Shown: positions 34,069 to 44,202 of the stretch, piece after piece
How positions within the stretch are numbered: the stretch's first letter is position 1
Layout of the letters: each line of letters begins with the position of its first letter
Assembly (NCBI RefSeq): GCF_900114975.1
Contig: NZ_FOUU01000005.1
Span: 109,947 to 173,946, forward strand
Reading direction: 5' to 3'
Origin: Thermodesulforhabdus norvegica
GTDB lineage: Bacteria; Desulfobacterota; Syntrophobacteria; Syntrophobacterales; Thermodesulforhabdaceae
Length of the DNA stretch: 64,000 nucleotides
The notes under the pieces: model-generated
What the model saw: only the letters and a program-made list of their open reading frames with translations
The model's database searches: none
Told to the model about the DNA's origin: nothing
Position numbers and translations under genes: made by a program

Positions 34069-36749
34069 TGCCCTGTAAGCCGTCCTTGAAGCAGCTTATT
34101 GCCACCCTGTTGGTGTATTTTCTGTTCCTTTCCTCCGGTTTTACCAATGCGAAGGCAGAAAAGGGTGTTGACTTTGTCATTCCGTCAAAGCCGGGTGACA
34201 CCTTCGTAGTTTTAAAAAACGGTCTGACCCTGTTGATAAGCAGGGATCCCCTGAGTCCCCTGGTTGCCATCAGGATAGCCGTAAAAACTGGATCCCTTTA
34301 CGAACCGCCTCTTTCGGGCCTGTCACACTACCTTGAACATGTTGTTGCCGGTGGATCGACGAAAAGATTTTCGGAGAAAGAGGCACAGGAGCTCGTCAAA
34401 AAACTCGGGGGGGCCACCAACGCATCTACATCCTATGCCACTACCGAGTACTACATAACCACACTTCCGGAAAAATGGCAAACTGCACTGGATCTGATGC
34501 TGTCCTACCTTCATGATTGCCTTTTTGATCCCCGTGAGGTTGAACGGGAAAAAGGGGTGATACTGAGAGAAATGCAGATGGGTGAAAACAATCCGGAGCG
34601 CCAGCTCTGGTATCTTTTCTTCCGAAGTGCCTACAGAATCCACCCCGTGCGCAACCCGGTTATAGGCGCTAAGGAGGTTTTCGAGAAACTCTCAAGGGAC
34701 GACCTTATAGACTACTATCGCCGCTGGTATGTTCCTTCACGCATGGTGATATCCGTAGTCGGTCCTGTGCAAGGAGACGAGGTTATCAGAACCGTTGCCC
34801 AGAGAACCTCAAACTGGGAAACCGGTGCGGTTTCCGAACCGGTACTGCCTGATGAACCTCTACCCGTGAGGGAAAAACGCATCGTAAAAACGATGAATTT
34901 TGTGAAACAGCCCCGAACAATGATAGGCTTTCCCTCTGTAACCGTTTACGATCCCCGGATGTATCCGCTGGATGTTCTGGCGGAGATACTCGGGGGTGCC
35001 AAATCCGGCCTGCTGGTCAGAAGGCTCAAAGACGAATTAAACCTCGTAACCGACATAATCGCCTTTAATTGGACGCCTTCTTTCGTCAGGGGACAATTTA
35101 TCATATCCTTTGACAGATTTTCGGAGAGCAGGCCCGAAGACGTTGAAATGGCAGTTCGTGAGGTTATAGAAGAAGTTAAAGCCGATGGAGTTACAAAGAG
35201 AGAGCTGGAAGCGGCCAAGAAGCGTATATCGGCAAGGTTTGTTTTCGAAAGACAAACTGCCATGGCCAGAGCCGCATCGTTAATAAGCTCTTATATAGAG
35301 ACCGGAGATCCTTATTTTGAAGAATCTTATGTTGAGAAAATTTCTCAGGTATCTCAAAAAGATGTCCAGAGTGCGGCGAAAAAGTATCTGGACTGGAGCA
35401 GGGCAACCGTAGTAAGTCTTGAACCTCCGGGGTTAGAAGTCGGGAAAAAACCGGCAGTCCAGGGGGCGCCTTCCTCAGCTTTGCACAGACCGGAAATAAT
35501 GACCCTTGAAAACGGCCTGCGTGTTCTGATCAAAAGCGACAGGAGATCTCCCGCCCTTTACATAAAGCTTTACGGAATAGGAGGGCAGATAACCGATCCC
35601 CCGGAAAAGCCGGGCCTTGCCCACTTTGTTGGATCGTTGCTCACATCGGGAACCAGAAGGTACACAAGAGAAGAGATTGTTCAAAGGATTGAAGCCCTTG
35701 GTGGAGAAATCAGCTGCGGAGCCGGTCGGAATTCCTACTTTCTGTCCATCAAACTGCTTCGTGATGACCTGCCAACCGGATTAAAAATCCTCAAAGAAAT
35801 CCTTACCTCGAGTACCTTCCCGCCAGAGGAAATTGAGAAAAAACGAAGGGAGACCCTGACGGAAATAGGCAGGCTTAAAGAAAGGTGGGAGCAGGAATTG
35901 CTTCTGGAGCTTCACGGCCGTTTCTTCAGCAAGCATCCCTATCGTTTCAGCCAGCTTGGAACCTTGGAAGCCGTCAAGGAGTTCTCCCGTGAGGACGTGG
36001 TTGACTATTATCGGCGAGTGATCGTCCCATCGGATGCGGTCCTGGCCGTTTACGGTGATGTGGATGTGGATAAGTTGAAAAGGGTTCTTAAGAAGACCCT
36101 GGGTAAGTGGAATAGAAAAAAGGAAGTCTCTCCCTTAAGGGTTTTTCCGAAAGAGGTGGATCCTGCCGAACCCGGAAAAACCTTCAGGATATTAACAGAG
36201 AAGAGCTCGGCAGGCCTGCTGATTGCGACCTCGGGCCTTGACATTCACAGTCCCCTTCGTCCGGCTCTGGACGTTCTCGATGCCCATCTTTCGGGTATCC
36301 AATATCCGGGAGGGCGGCTCCACGAGGCTCTTAGAGGTGGCGCCAACAATTACGTTTACGTTGTCCATGCCTTTCCTTTTTACGGGGTTAAGGGAGGATA
36401 TTTTGGGATAATCACCCAGACCGCTCCGGAAAAAGTGAACAGGGTTCTTTCGATTATTTTCGACGAACTGAAAAGAGTTATGGACAGGCCTCTATCATCA
36501 ACGGAACTGGCGGAAGCAAAAGAGATGATTCTGACGATGAAAACCTTTTCGCTGGAGAGCATCGAGGCACAGGCATCTGAAGAGGCCTTAAACGAGCTTC
36601 TGGGGCTTGGACGGGACTACCGGGCTCGTTACGAAGAGAAGCTGAAAGCTCTATCTTCGGAGGAAGTCCAGAAACTGGCAAGGGAGCTTTTCAAAAGATA
36701 CATCATTATAGAAAGCCTTCCGGAGGGTCACTCCGAAGGCGCCGAATAG
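34068..36749 (+). CDS. Two-domain M16 (pitrilysin-like) zinc peptidase, secreted
   Basis: 893 residues with an N-terminal signal-like segment (LLVYFLFLSSGFTNAKA). The first M16 half carries the inverted zinc motif HYLEH (about residues 86-90) and the downstream EREKGVILREMQ glutamate. The second half (from about 475) repeats the fold but reads HFVGSLL where the motif should be, so it is the inactive partner domain. A tandem active/inactive architecture is normal for pitrilysin-type enzymes, which degrade peptides or process secreted proteins. It converges on the radical SAM gene with a 22-bp overlap. Confidence 0.9.
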   Translation: MPCKPSLKQLIATLLVYFLFLSSGFTNAKAEKGVDFVIPSKPGDTFVVLKNGLTLLISRDPLSPLVAIRIAVKTGSLYEPPLSGLSHYLEHVVAGGSTKRFSEKEAQELVKKLGGATNASTSYATTEYYITTLPEKWQTALDLMLSYLHDCLFDPREVEREKGVILREMQMGENNPERQLWYLFFRSAYRIHPVRNPVIGAKEVFEKLSRDDLIDYYRRWYVPSRMVISVVGPVQGDEVIRTVAQRTSNWETGAVSEPVLPDEPLPVREKRIVKTMNFVKQPRTMIGFPSVTVYDPRMYPLDVLAEILGGAKSGLLVRRLKDELNLVTDIIAFNWTPSFVRGQFIISFDRFSESRPEDVEMAVREVIEEVKADGVTKRELEAAKKRISARFVFERQTAMARAASLISSYIETGDPYFEESYVEKISQVSQKDVQSAAKKYLDWSRATVVSLEPPGLEVGKKPAVQGAPSSALHRPEIMTLENGLRVLIKSDRRSPALYIKLYGIGGQITDPPEKPGLAHFVGSLLTSGTRRYTREEIVQRIEALGGEISCGAGRNSYFLSIKLLRDDLPTGLKILKEILTSSTFPPEEIEKKRRETLTEIGRLKERWEQELLLELHGRFFSKHPYRFSQLGTLEAVKEFSREDVVDYYRRVIVPSDAVLAVYGDVDVDKLKRVLKKTLGKWNRKKEVSPLRVFPKEVDPAEPGKTFRILTEKSSAGLLIATSGLDIHSPLRPALDVLDAHLSGIQYPGGRLHEALRGGANNYVYVVHAFPFYGVKGGYFGIITQTAPEKVNRVLSIIFDELKRVMDRPLSSTELAEAKEMILTMKTFSLESIEAQASEEALNELLGLGRDYRARYEEKLKALSSEEVQKLARELFKRYIIIESLPEGHSEGAE

Positions 36750-37684
36750 AAGATCCTTCCGGCAACCTTCTCTTTCTTTACCTTGCCTGAAGTGGTGAGT
36801 TCATCCAGAAGGCCTTGCAGACGGTCAAAGGGAATGGCCAGACTATCCGCCAGCTCGTCGGCCGTACAGGGCCTTCTTGAGACTACTGCGATGACCTTAT
36901 CCGGTATCTGAAAAGGCGTCAGAGGTTTTGCACTGTTCTTTTTCCGGTACTTCCCGATGACACGACATTTGAAAGGTCTGAGGGTCGCAGCAGCATTTAC
37001 GAGCTCCTCTTCATCGAGACCCTGAACTCCGGAAGCCGTGCCGGGCCGTGCAAGGGTGTTAAGATCAACGAGGTCGGGTTTTATTTTACCAATCAGCCTC
37101 TTGAAGCTCTCAAGTATTTCGGGTGAATCATTGATGCCTTTCAGAAGAAAAACCTCAAGTACATAGGAACCGGAATAGTCCTTGCGAAAGGCAACAAGCC
37201 CTTTTACATACTGATCCCAGGATATTGCGGGGTGAGGACGGTTAATCCTTCGCCAGATTTCCGGAGACGGTGCGTCTAGGGACGGAACGACGAAATCTGC
37301 GAGAATTAAAGCTCTTCGTACTTCATCGTTCCACAAAAGAGAACCGTTGGTCAGCACTCCCACGGGAATACCGGGATAAAGCTTCTTTATCCCATAGATG
37401 AGCTCGTTAAGGTGGGTGTACAGCGTCGGCTCTCCGGACCCGGAGAAGGTTATTACATCGACCGGTGCAGAGGCCTCCGAAGTAAAGTATTCCCTCAGTT
37501 CGTTAAGGATCAGGCCCGGATCGGCAAAGCAGGAACGATCAACTGTGAGCTCTGTTGTCCTGCCGCACTCACAGTAAAGGCAATCGAAGGTGCAGGTTTT
37601 TCGCGGGGTTACGTCAATGCCCAGAGAACGGCCGAGCCTTCGAGACGGCACCGGCCCGAATATGAACTTAGGCTTCACCGTCAC
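36728..37684 (-). CDS. Radical SAM protein with C-terminal winged-helix-like region
   Basis: 318 residues. The cluster motif is C31-TFD-C35-LY-C38 after GPVPSRRLGRSLGID, a signature of a widespread uncharacterised radical SAM family. It continues with FSGSGEPTLY (SAM-binding GGE-like) and GVLTNGSLL. Residues 245-318 (VIAVVSRRPCTADELADSL...) look like a winged helix. Its start overlaps the MerR gene by 17 bp, so the regulator and enzyme are co-expressed. The reaction is unknown. Confidence 0.85.
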   Translation of the reverse strand: MTVKPKFIFGPVPSRRLGRSLGIDVTPRKTCTFDCLYCECGRTTELTVDRSCFADPGLILNELREYFTSEASAPVDVITFSGSGEPTLYTHLNELIYGIKKLYPGIPVGVLTNGSLLWNDEVRRALILADFVVPSLDAPSPEIWRRINRPHPAISWDQYVKGLVAFRKDYSGSYVLEVFLLKGINDSPEILESFKRLIGKIKPDLVDLNTLARPGTASGVQGLDEEELVNAAATLRPFKCRVIGKYRKKNSAKPLTPFQIPDKVIAVVSRRPCTADELADSLAIPFDRLQGLLDELTTSGKVKKEKVAGRIFYSAPSE

Positions 37685-38102
37685 AGCACCTGGCCTGCAT
37701 TATATCCTCGCGCTTCTTCGTGTAAACGTCACAGGCCTCACAGGAAAGACCCTTCTGGACGCAGGCTCTGGGTTTAAGCTCCCAGCAGGGAACGGGGAAG
37801 TTGAGAATTGCAGGGCACTGCTTTCTCGTCTCCTCATCACAATTGCGTATCTGCCAGCACGGAGCCATAGAAAGCAGTTTTTTTACTCCGGCAATGTTTA
37901 ATCCCTCTTCAGAAAGTAATTTTCTCAGACACTTCAACCACTGAAGATCGCTGTTGGAATAATACCTCTTGCCGCCTCTTCTGGCGGGTCTTATCAGGCC
38001 TTCCTGTTCATAGACTCTCAGGGTTCTGGGGTGGATCTGAAGGAGATCGGCTACCACTCCGATGGAATATAGAGGATGGTTGGGGTTGATTTCCTTAACC
38101 AT
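37668..38102 (-). CDS. MerR-family regulator with cysteine-rich C-terminal domain
   Basis: 144 residues from the ATG at 38102, which has GGAGGG nine bases upstream. N-terminal MerR helix-turn-helix: YSIGVVADLLQIHPRTLRVYEQEGLIRPARR. The C-terminal part holds about ten cysteines in a pattern with two Cys-Trp pairs (CWQIRNC...CPA...PCWE...C...CEAC) that resembles the CW cysteine domain seen in many deltaproteobacterial signal proteins, suggesting a metal or redox sensor. It overlaps and probably controls the radical SAM gene downstream. Confidence 0.82.
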   Translation of the reverse strand: MVKEINPNHPLYSIGVVADLLQIHPRTLRVYEQEGLIRPARRGGKRYYSNSDLQWLKCLRKLLSEEGLNIAGVKKLLSMAPCWQIRNCDEETRKQCPAILNFPVPCWELKPRACVQKGLSCEACDVYTKKREDIMQARCCDGEA

Positions 38103-38373
38103 AGCGACTAACCCTCCGCTTGAGAATAAGTTCACAATGTAAGCACTCTACACTTTGCTTCATCACACCTGAGACTAGCTTCAGCTATGTGATCTGTCAA
38201 GTTCCATGTTATTAAATCCAACCATGAAGTGTGATGTCAGAGTGAATACCTCGGGAAATCTTACCGTGATAAAATCTCTTGAGAAAAAACCGTTGCCCTG
38301 CATGACCAAAAGCTTCATAATCACACAGCCAATCGGGTTAATCTCAGGAAATTCTCTCAGGAAGGAGTCGCCT

Positions 38374-40047
38374 ATGCGAAGTGATCTTATGAAAAGCGGC
38401 CTCGAAAAGGCCCCTCACCGCTCTCTTTTCAAGGCAATGGGTTATACCGACGAGGAACTCCAGAGACCTCTTATAGGCATTGTCAACTCCGCAAACGAGA
38501 TCATCCCGGGCCATATCCATCTCGACAGGATTGCCGAAGCGGTAAAGGCCGGTGTCAGAATGGCCGGAGGCACTCCCGTTGAATTCCCCGTTATCGGCGT
38601 ATGCGACGGAATTGCCATGAATCATGAAGGTATGAAATATTCCCTTGCAAGCAGAGAGCTCATCGCCGACTCCGTTGAGCTCATGGCAAAAGCACACCCT
38701 TTTGACGGTCTGGTGCTGATCCCCAACTGCGATAAGATCATACCGGGTATGCTTATGGCGGCACTCAGACTGAACATACCTTCCATAGTTGTCAGCGGTG
38801 GCCCCATGCTTGCCGGAAGGCTGGGAAGTCAACCGGTCGATCTGATTTCCGTCTTTGAGGCGGTGGGCAGTGTCAGAGCGGGAAAGATGGATAGGGAGAC
38901 CTTAAAGGAACTGGAAGACGAAGCCTGCCCCGGATGCGGGTCCTGTGCCGGAATGTTTACGGCAAATTCGATGAACTGTCTTGCCGAAGCCCTCGGATTG
39001 GCCCTTCCCGGAAACGGCACGATCCCTGCCGTCCATGCGGCCAGAATCCGTCTGGCCAAGTATGCAGGAATGAGAATCGTCGAACTTGTCAGAAAGGGAA
39101 TATACCCGAGAGACATTGTCGTTAAGGAAGCCTTTGAAAATGCAATCGCCGTTGATATGGCTCTGGGATGCTCCACAAATACGGTACTTCATGTACCGGC
39201 AATCGCCCATGAAGCCGGGATATCCATAGATCTGAACATATTCAACGACATAAGCAGGAAAACGCCTCATCTGTGTTCTCTCAGACCAGGCGGCCCCCAT
39301 TTCCTCGAGGATCTCCACCGAGCAGGCGGTATCCCTGCCGTTATGAAGGTGCTTGCCGATGCAGGGCTCGTTAACAGGGATTTACCCACGGTTTCCGGTA
39401 AAACGGTTGGAGAAATAGTGGATGCGGCGGCAGTGCGTGACTCCGAAGTGATCCGACCTGTAGAAAGAGCATATCATGCCGAAGGGGGAATTGCCGTTCT
39501 GTACGGAAACCTTGCTCCCGAAGGGGCCGTGGTGAAACAGTCCGCCGTGGCTCCGGAGATGATGAAAAGAACGGGAAGGGCCAGGGTTTTCGACAGCGAA
39601 CAGGAGGCGGCAAAGGCAATCCTCGACGGAGTAATCCAACCTGGCGAAGTTGTCGTTATAAGGTATGAAGGCCCCAAGGGAGGTCCCGGTATGCAGGAGA
39701 TGCTGTCCCCCACGGCGGCCATTGTGGGACGTGGCCTGGATAAGGATGTGGCTCTCATAACCGACGGAAGATTCAGCGGCGGTACTCGAGGAGCAGCTAT
39801 TGGGCATGTGTCCCCGGAAGCGGCAGCAGGAGGCACAATAGCACTCGTGAAGGATGGAGACGAAATTCTGATCGATATACCCGGAAAGAGACTTGAACTT
39901 CTGGTAGACGAGGGTACCTTAGAAAAGCGAAGGATGGAGTGGACCCCTCCTCCTCCCAGAATAACTTCCGGCTACCTGGCACGCTATGCGGCCATGGTTA
40001 CATCGGGTGCCAGAGGAGCGGTCCTGGAGCTAAGAGGACAGCTATGA
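38374..40047 (+). CDS. ilvD: Dihydroxy-acid dehydratase
   Basis: Iron-sulfur dehydratase of the valine/isoleucine pathway. The ATG at 38374 follows AGGAAGGAG and gives 557 residues, the usual length; the open frame further upstream is not accepted. Cluster and active-site motifs are clear: [34 protein letters not shown] and [12 protein letters not shown]. Its stop overlaps the next ATG (ATGA). It opens a five-gene plus-strand run. Confidence 0.97.
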   Translation: MRSDLMKSGLEKAPHRSLFKAMGYTDEELQRPLIGIVNSANEIIPGHIHLDRIAEAVKAGVRMAGGTPVEFPVIGVCDGIAMNHEGMKYSLASRELIADSVELMAKAHPFDGLVLIPNCDKIIPGMLMAALRLNIPSIVVSGGPMLAGRLGSQPVDLISVFEAVGSVRAGKMDRETLKELEDEACPGCGSCAGMFTANSMNCLAEALGLALPGNGTIPAVHAARIRLAKYAGMRIVELVRKGIYPRDIVVKEAFENAIAVDMALGCSTNTVLHVPAIAHEAGISIDLNIFNDISRKTPHLCSLRPGGPHFLEDLHRAGGIPAVMKVLADAGLVNRDLPTVSGKTVGEIVDAAAVRDSEVIRPVERAYHAEGGIAVLYGNLAPEGAVVKQSAVAPEMMKRTGRARVFDSEQEAAKAILDGVIQPGEVVVIRYEGPKGGPGMQEMLSPTAAIVGRGLDKDVALITDGRFSGGTRGAAIGHVSPEAAAGGTIALVKDGDEILIDIPGKRLELLVDEGTLEKRRMEWTPPPPRITSGYLARYAAMVTSGARGAVLELRGQL

Positions 40048-40880
40048 AATCTGGAAGGATATTCTCATGGCATGATGATTTCTGGTTTGAATACTCCTTT
40101 TTGAAACCCAAAGGGCTTGATCTTGCCGTAGAACAGGCCATTCGTAAGGTGTGGAAGTCCGAACGGCGATATTCGGTTCTGGACGTGGGGTGCGGATCCG
40201 GAAGATTCTTAAGATGGCTTGACCAACTGGGGCATCATGCCGTGGGTATAGATCCTTCCGCCGAGCTGGTGAGAAAAGCTTCCGGGCGGGTATCTTCCAG
40301 GGTCGTCGTAGAAAGGGCCTTTGCCGAGAGTCTGCCCTTTGAAGATTCTTCCTTCGACTACGTTTTCTTCGTATTCAGTCTTGAATTCGTTCATAACCCG
40401 GTGCAGGCACTTTCGGAGGGGCTCCGTGTTGCCCGCAGGGGTGTCTTCATCGCTTCTTTGCAAAAGTGTTCCCCTCTGGTTTTCGGCGAATGTTTTCGCA
40501 GTGGGCGCTGGTGGGTCTGGGATGAAAGCACCGAGGTAACTCATCCCGGTGGTTTGGGTAAGACCATCGGTCGTGTTCTGGAGAACAAAAAGGGCTTATC
40601 TCCGGTTGCTCTGGAGATGGAATACCTCTGGCCGGGAAATGTCTGGATCGGAGGCCTTAAAATAGTCGGTAAGATCCTCGCTCCCGTCGTTCTGGCCAGT
40701 CTTACGAAGGCAATTCCCGTTGATTTCAGACTACCGGTTCTGAAGCGGCTCGAGGATCTCAGGCCCTTGACGACACCCTTCCCCAACGGAGTGCCGGTAA
40801 TTCGGTGGAATACTTTTATGCGGAATAAAAGAGGCGTAATCAGAAAGGAATACGGGAATGAAAGAATGTTTACTGTATGA
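40044..40880 (+). CDS. Class I SAM-dependent methyltransferase
   Basis: 278 residues from [15 protein letters not shown], start set by the four-base overlap with ilvD. The SAM-binding motif I is [15 protein letters not shown] (about residue 42), motif II ends [29 protein letters not shown] split by the usual acidic residues, and a C-terminal extension is specific to the subfamily. The substrate cannot be told. It overlaps amrS by 23 bp. Confidence 0.85.
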   Translation: MKSGRIFSWHDDFWFEYSFLKPKGLDLAVEQAIRKVWKSERRYSVLDVGCGSGRFLRWLDQLGHHAVGIDPSAELVRKASGRVSSRVVVERAFAESLPFEDSSFDYVFFVFSLEFVHNPVQALSEGLRVARRGVFIASLQKCSPLVFGECFRSGRWWVWDESTEVTHPGGLGKTIGRVLENKKGLSPVALEMEYLWPGNVWIGGLKIVGKILAPVVLASLTKAIPVDFRLPVLKRLEDLRPLTTPFPNGVPVIRWNTFMRNKRGVIRKEYGNERMFTV

Positions 40881-41874
40881 AGTCAGGGATAACAAAGCTG
40901 TAAGATGCCTGACCTGCGCTCACAAGTGCTTAATAAAACCGGGAAAGAAGGGAATATGTCACGTAAGAGAAAACCGGGACGGTGTACTTTATGCGCTGAA
41001 CTATGCAAAGGTCGTTGCAAGAAATGTTGACCCCATTGAAAAAAAACCTCTATTTCACTTCCAGCCGGGGTCACTGAGTTACTCCATTGCCACGGTAGGT
41101 TGTAACTTCCGATGCCTTTTCTGTCAGAATGCCGACATTTCTCAGATGCCCAGGGATCAGGGAATTATTTACGGGCGTGAAGTTCCTGCCGAAGCCGTTG
41201 TGGAAGATGCTCTGAGGCACAACTGTCTTTCCATATCATATACATACACGGAACCGACTATTTTCCTGGAATACGCCTATGAAGTGATGACCCTCGCCAG
41301 AAAGGAAGGGTTAAAAAACGTTTTTGTTACCAACGGGTACATGAGTGAAGAGGCCGTCGGCCTCCTGAGCGATGTGCTCGACGGAGCAAACGTGGATCTA
41401 AAAGCTTTTAACGATAAGTTTTACAGGGAGCAATGCGGCGCCAAGCTTGAACCCGTTTTGAAGGCCATTCGACTCCTGAAAGAAGCCGGGGTATGGATTG
41501 AGATAACAACCCTTTTAATCCCAGGACTTAACGACGATCCCGGGGAATTAAAAGATTTGGCCGGGTTCATTTATTCTGTGGACCCTGCCATTCCATGGCA
41601 TATAAGTCGATTTCATCCCGCCTATAAGACCTTCAACATACCTCACACGCCTCTGGAGACCCTTCACAGGGCGAGAAAAATAGGTATTGATATGGGTCTC
41701 AAATATGTTTACACCGGTAACGTTCCGGGAGATGAAGGAGAAAATACCTTCTGCCCGCACTGTGGAGCCAAGATAATAGCCAGGGTGGGCTTCTCCAGCC
41801 GGGTGGTAAACTTAACGGATAAAGGAACCTGTTCTCGCTGTGGTTATGGAATTGAGGGAGTCTGGGGCAGGTGA
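40858..41874 (+). CDS. amrS: AmmeMemoRadiSam system radical SAM enzyme
   Basis: 338 residues. The N-terminal cysteine region (CLTCAHKCLIKPGKKGICHVRENR) precedes the radical SAM motif C82-NFR-C86-LF-C89, and a C-terminal CPHCG...CSRCG pair suggests a zinc ribbon. This combination marks AmrS, which belongs with an AMMECR1 and a Memo-like protein in one of the universally linked but uncharacterised systems. Those two partners are not in the window. Confidence 0.9.
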   Translation: MKECLLYEVRDNKAVRCLTCAHKCLIKPGKKGICHVRENRDGVLYALNYAKVVARNVDPIEKKPLFHFQPGSLSYSIATVGCNFRCLFCQNADISQMPRDQGIIYGREVPAEAVVEDALRHNCLSISYTYTEPTIFLEYAYEVMTLARKEGLKNVFVTNGYMSEEAVGLLSDVLDGANVDLKAFNDKFYREQCGAKLEPVLKAIRLLKEAGVWIEITTLLIPGLNDDPGELKDLAGFIYSVDPAIPWHISRFHPAYKTFNIPHTPLETLHRARKIGIDMGLKYVYTGNVPGDEGENTFCPHCGAKIIARVGFSSRVVNLTDKGTCSRCGYGIEGVWGR

Positions 41875-42569
41875 AAGGCAGGCTTACAGAGATTTCGGAC
41901 CTTCCGTCTCTCAGGAAAGACATCCTTCTAACTCTGTACGAGCTCCTTTTTAAACATTTTGGGCCTCAAAACTGGTGGCCGGCCGAGACGCCCTTCGAGA
42001 TGATTGTCGGAGCAATACTTACTCAGTGCACATCATGGAGCAACGTTGAAAAGGCAATAGATAGATTAAAATCTGCCGGAAAACTCTCTCTGGAAGCCTT
42101 GCTTGAAACAGATTACGAAGAAATTGAAGAACTTATAAAGCCATCCGGATACTTCCGGCAGAAAGCAGTTAAGTTGAAGAATTTCGTGAATTACATCGCC
42201 GTGGAATGGGATGGGGATCTGGAAGCCTTCCTGGACCAGGAACTCGAAACACTTCGAAAGGCTCTTCTGAACATAAACGGTATAGGCCCCGAAACGGCCG
42301 ACAGCATAATTCTATACGCTGCTAACAAGCCGATATTTGTTGTGGATCGCTATACTTACCGCTGTGTTTATCGCCACGGCTGGTTTGACGGCCCTTTTCA
42401 CTACGGGCGGCTTCAGAGCTTTTTCATGGAAACACTGGAAGCCAGCGTATCTCTCTACCAGGAGTACCATGCTCTTTTTGTTCAGCTGGGAAAATATTAT
42501 TGCCGCACGAAACCCAGATGCCTGGAATGCCCGGTGGGTAAATTCATAAAACCTAGGAGGACGCTATGA
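41871..42569 (+). CDS. Endonuclease III-like HhH-GPD DNA glycosylase
   Basis: 232 residues. HhH motif LNINGIGPETADSIILYAANKP followed by FVVDRYTYR, whose Asp is the catalytic acid. Where endonuclease III has its catalytic Lys (GVGRKTAN) this protein has Glu, which points to a monofunctional glycosylase without lyase activity, as in MpgII-type alkyl-base enzymes. The C-terminal cluster region shows only C-x5-C-x2-C and lacks the fourth Cys. Starts with GTG overlapping the amrS stop (GTGA). Confidence 0.87.
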   Translation: MKGRLTEISDLPSLRKDILLTLYELLFKHFGPQNWWPAETPFEMIVGAILTQCTSWSNVEKAIDRLKSAGKLSLEALLETDYEEIEELIKPSGYFRQKAVKLKNFVNYIAVEWDGDLEAFLDQELETLRKALLNINGIGPETADSIILYAANKPIFVVDRYTYRCVYRHGWFDGPFHYGRLQSFFMETLEASVSLYQEYHALFVQLGKYYCRTKPRCLECPVGKFIKPRRTL

Positions 42570-43039
42570 TTAAAGTGGAGAAAATTCTGGTTCCTGTAGA
42601 TTTTTCGGAAAGCTCTAAAAAGGCCGTTAGGTATGGAGTCGTTTTTGCCAGAGAGATGGGAGCAGAACTCTATTTCTATCACGTCATAAATCAGCGCATC
42701 GTTGATGCTATTCATGAGCTGAGCGTCAAAGGGTATAAGGGTGAATTCCTTGAGGTTATGTCGAAGGTGATCTCCGACAGGGAAAACGAGCTTAAGGTTT
42801 TCGTACCGGAGGAATGGAGAGAAGGCCTTAAGGTGAATTTCCTGATCGATCAGGGGAAGCCCGGTAAGGCCATTGTGGACAAAGCCAGAGATCTCAATGT
42901 GGACCTCATCATCGTGGGATGCCAGGGACATTCTGCTCTGGGAGGACTTCTTCTCGGAAGCGTAGCCCAATATGTGGTCAATCACGGTCCCTGTCCCGTT
43001 CTGGTAGTTCATCCAAAAGAAAAGGACTTTGCCGAATAA
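42566..43039 (+). CDS. Universal stress protein (UspA family)
   Basis: 157 residues with the ATP-binding signature GCQGHSALGGLLLGSVAQYVVNH (G-x2-G-x9-G(S)) and the N-terminal ILVPVDFSESSKKAVRYG. Start overlaps the glycosylase stop (ATGA), so it is the last gene of the ilvD run. Confidence 0.93.
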   Translation: MIKVEKILVPVDFSESSKKAVRYGVVFAREMGAELYFYHVINQRIVDAIHELSVKGYKGEFLEVMSKVISDRENELKVFVPEEWREGLKVNFLIDQGKPGKAIVDKARDLNVDLIIVGCQGHSALGGLLLGSVAQYVVNHGPCPVLVVHPKEKDFAE

Positions 43040-43068
43040 TCAGGCATGAAGGGAGGGTAACGGCTGCG

Positions 43069-43617
43069 TTATTCTCCCTTTCTCCTAACATACTCAATAA
43101 CCCTTCTCAGAAGCTCATCCCTGAGGTTTTCTCGGTTTCCGGGGTCAAGGACGAGGATCACTGCACCGGGCATGGATTTTATTCGTTCCACGAATTTTCC
43201 GCCTCTTATGGGTACTGTGGCAATAAGTGGATTGGGGGCTTCCATAATAGAGAGAATCTTTCGGCAGAAGTCCTGGGACAGGCACTCCATCTTCCCTATT
43301 TCATCGATAAGGATTAGGGTATTTTCTGACGGAGGATTCATGGAAGGAAGGGCAACGGAGTCAATATTTTCCACAAGCACCTTGTATTTACCCACGGTGT
43401 AAGGACTTTTTGCGTCTTTGTGGGCAAGTAGGGCTTCCGTACCGTCCCATGTTTTTATTATAAAGCCGGTTCGGGAGCCTTCTTTGCGGATTTCTTCTGT
43501 ATAAAAACCGCAGATTTCGTATCCGCTCAGGCGGAGGTGATGCCCCAGATGCTTGATTATGGTTGTTTTTCCACAACCTGGTTTGCCCGTTATGAAGAGC
43601 CTGAAAGGTTTTTGCAT
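43069..43617 (-). CDS. THEP1-family nucleoside-triphosphatase
   Basis: 182 residues of the P-loop THEP1/YfaO type, known as a promiscuous NTPase. Walker A GKPGCGKTT at the N-terminus, CGFYTEEIR, Walker B LILIDEIGKMECLS, and a C-terminal NRENLRDELLRRV. It converges on the usp gene and its 5' end overlaps a divergent gene by up to 80 bp. Confidence 0.92.
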   Translation of the reverse strand: MQKPFRLFITGKPGCGKTTIIKHLGHHLRLSGYEICGFYTEEIRKEGSRTGFIIKTWDGTEALLAHKDAKSPYTVGKYKVLVENIDSVALPSMNPPSENTLILIDEIGKMECLSQDFCRKILSIMEAPNPLIATVPIRGGKFVERIKSMPGAVILVLDPGNRENLRDELLRRVIEYVRRKGE

Positions 43618-44202
43618 CTTATTTCCACCTTTCCCTCCGATTTGAGCGAAGAACCCGCTCTGCTAAGGCGTCCTGTGGACGACCCTGTCTGGAATAATAT
43701 ATGCCGTAAGGTTCAGAAAAGGTACGCTTTTTTTGACGGCAGTACACGCCAAATTTTGGCCTCCCTGGCTTCGATGATCACCTCTTTGATCCATCTCCTG
43801 GATCCGGTGATGGACGAACTCTGTAAAAGGACCTGCAGGTTTTGCTCCGATATATGCTGTGTGGGAAGTGAAGTATATTACAATGAGACGGACCTTTTTT
43901 ACTTTGCCGCCTGTGGAAAAGGCTACCCCAGGGGGCAGACTCGAAGAACCGGAGAAGTTTCTCTTTGCCGCTACTGGTATCCCTGCTTTGGATGCCTTCT
44001 TCCCCGATCACAAAGGCCTTACACCTGTACCTGGTTTATCTGTAGCGATCAGTCTCAACTATTAGAGACCCTTTTTAAACCTCGTGATATAAGAAGAATT
44101 AACGCATCTTTCGAGAGCATACGAAGACTGAGGCTTATATTGAGCTCTATTTTTATGAAATCTGGAGATCTCGGCTATGAATTTTCGAAGCTTCTGGAAT
44201 GA
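43537..44202 (+). CDS. Uncharacterised cysteine-rich protein
   Basis: Up to 221 residues; the longest frame begins at 43537, inside the divergent THEP1 gene. A start at the ATG at 43549 (GGAGG 11 bases upstream) or the TTG at 43612 (GAAAGG upstream) would cut the overlap. The core has many cysteines: CKRTCRFCSDICCVGSEVYY (about residues 95-114) and SLCRYWYPCFGCLLPRSQRPYTCTWFICS (about 142-171). Proteins with this CLLPRxxRPYxCTWxIC pattern occur in other anaerobes as far as I recall, with no known function. It could bind an iron-sulfur or zinc centre. It overlaps the next gene by 26 bp. Confidence 0.7.
   Translation: MMPQMLDYGCFSTTWFARYEEPERFLHLISTFPSDLSEEPALLRRPVDDPVWNNICRKVQKRYAFFDGSTRQILASLASMITSLIHLLDPVMDELCKRTCRFCSDICCVGSEVYYNETDLFYFAACGKGYPRGQTRRTGEVSLCRYWYPCFGCLLPRSQRPYTCTWFICSDQSQLLETLFKPRDIRRINASFESIRRLRLILSSIFMKSGDLGYEFSKLLE

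Noticed and set aside
38206..38373. N-terminal extension of ilvD
   Set aside because: The open frame continues upstream, but AGGAAGGAG before the ATG at 38374 and the usual 557-residue length set the start there.
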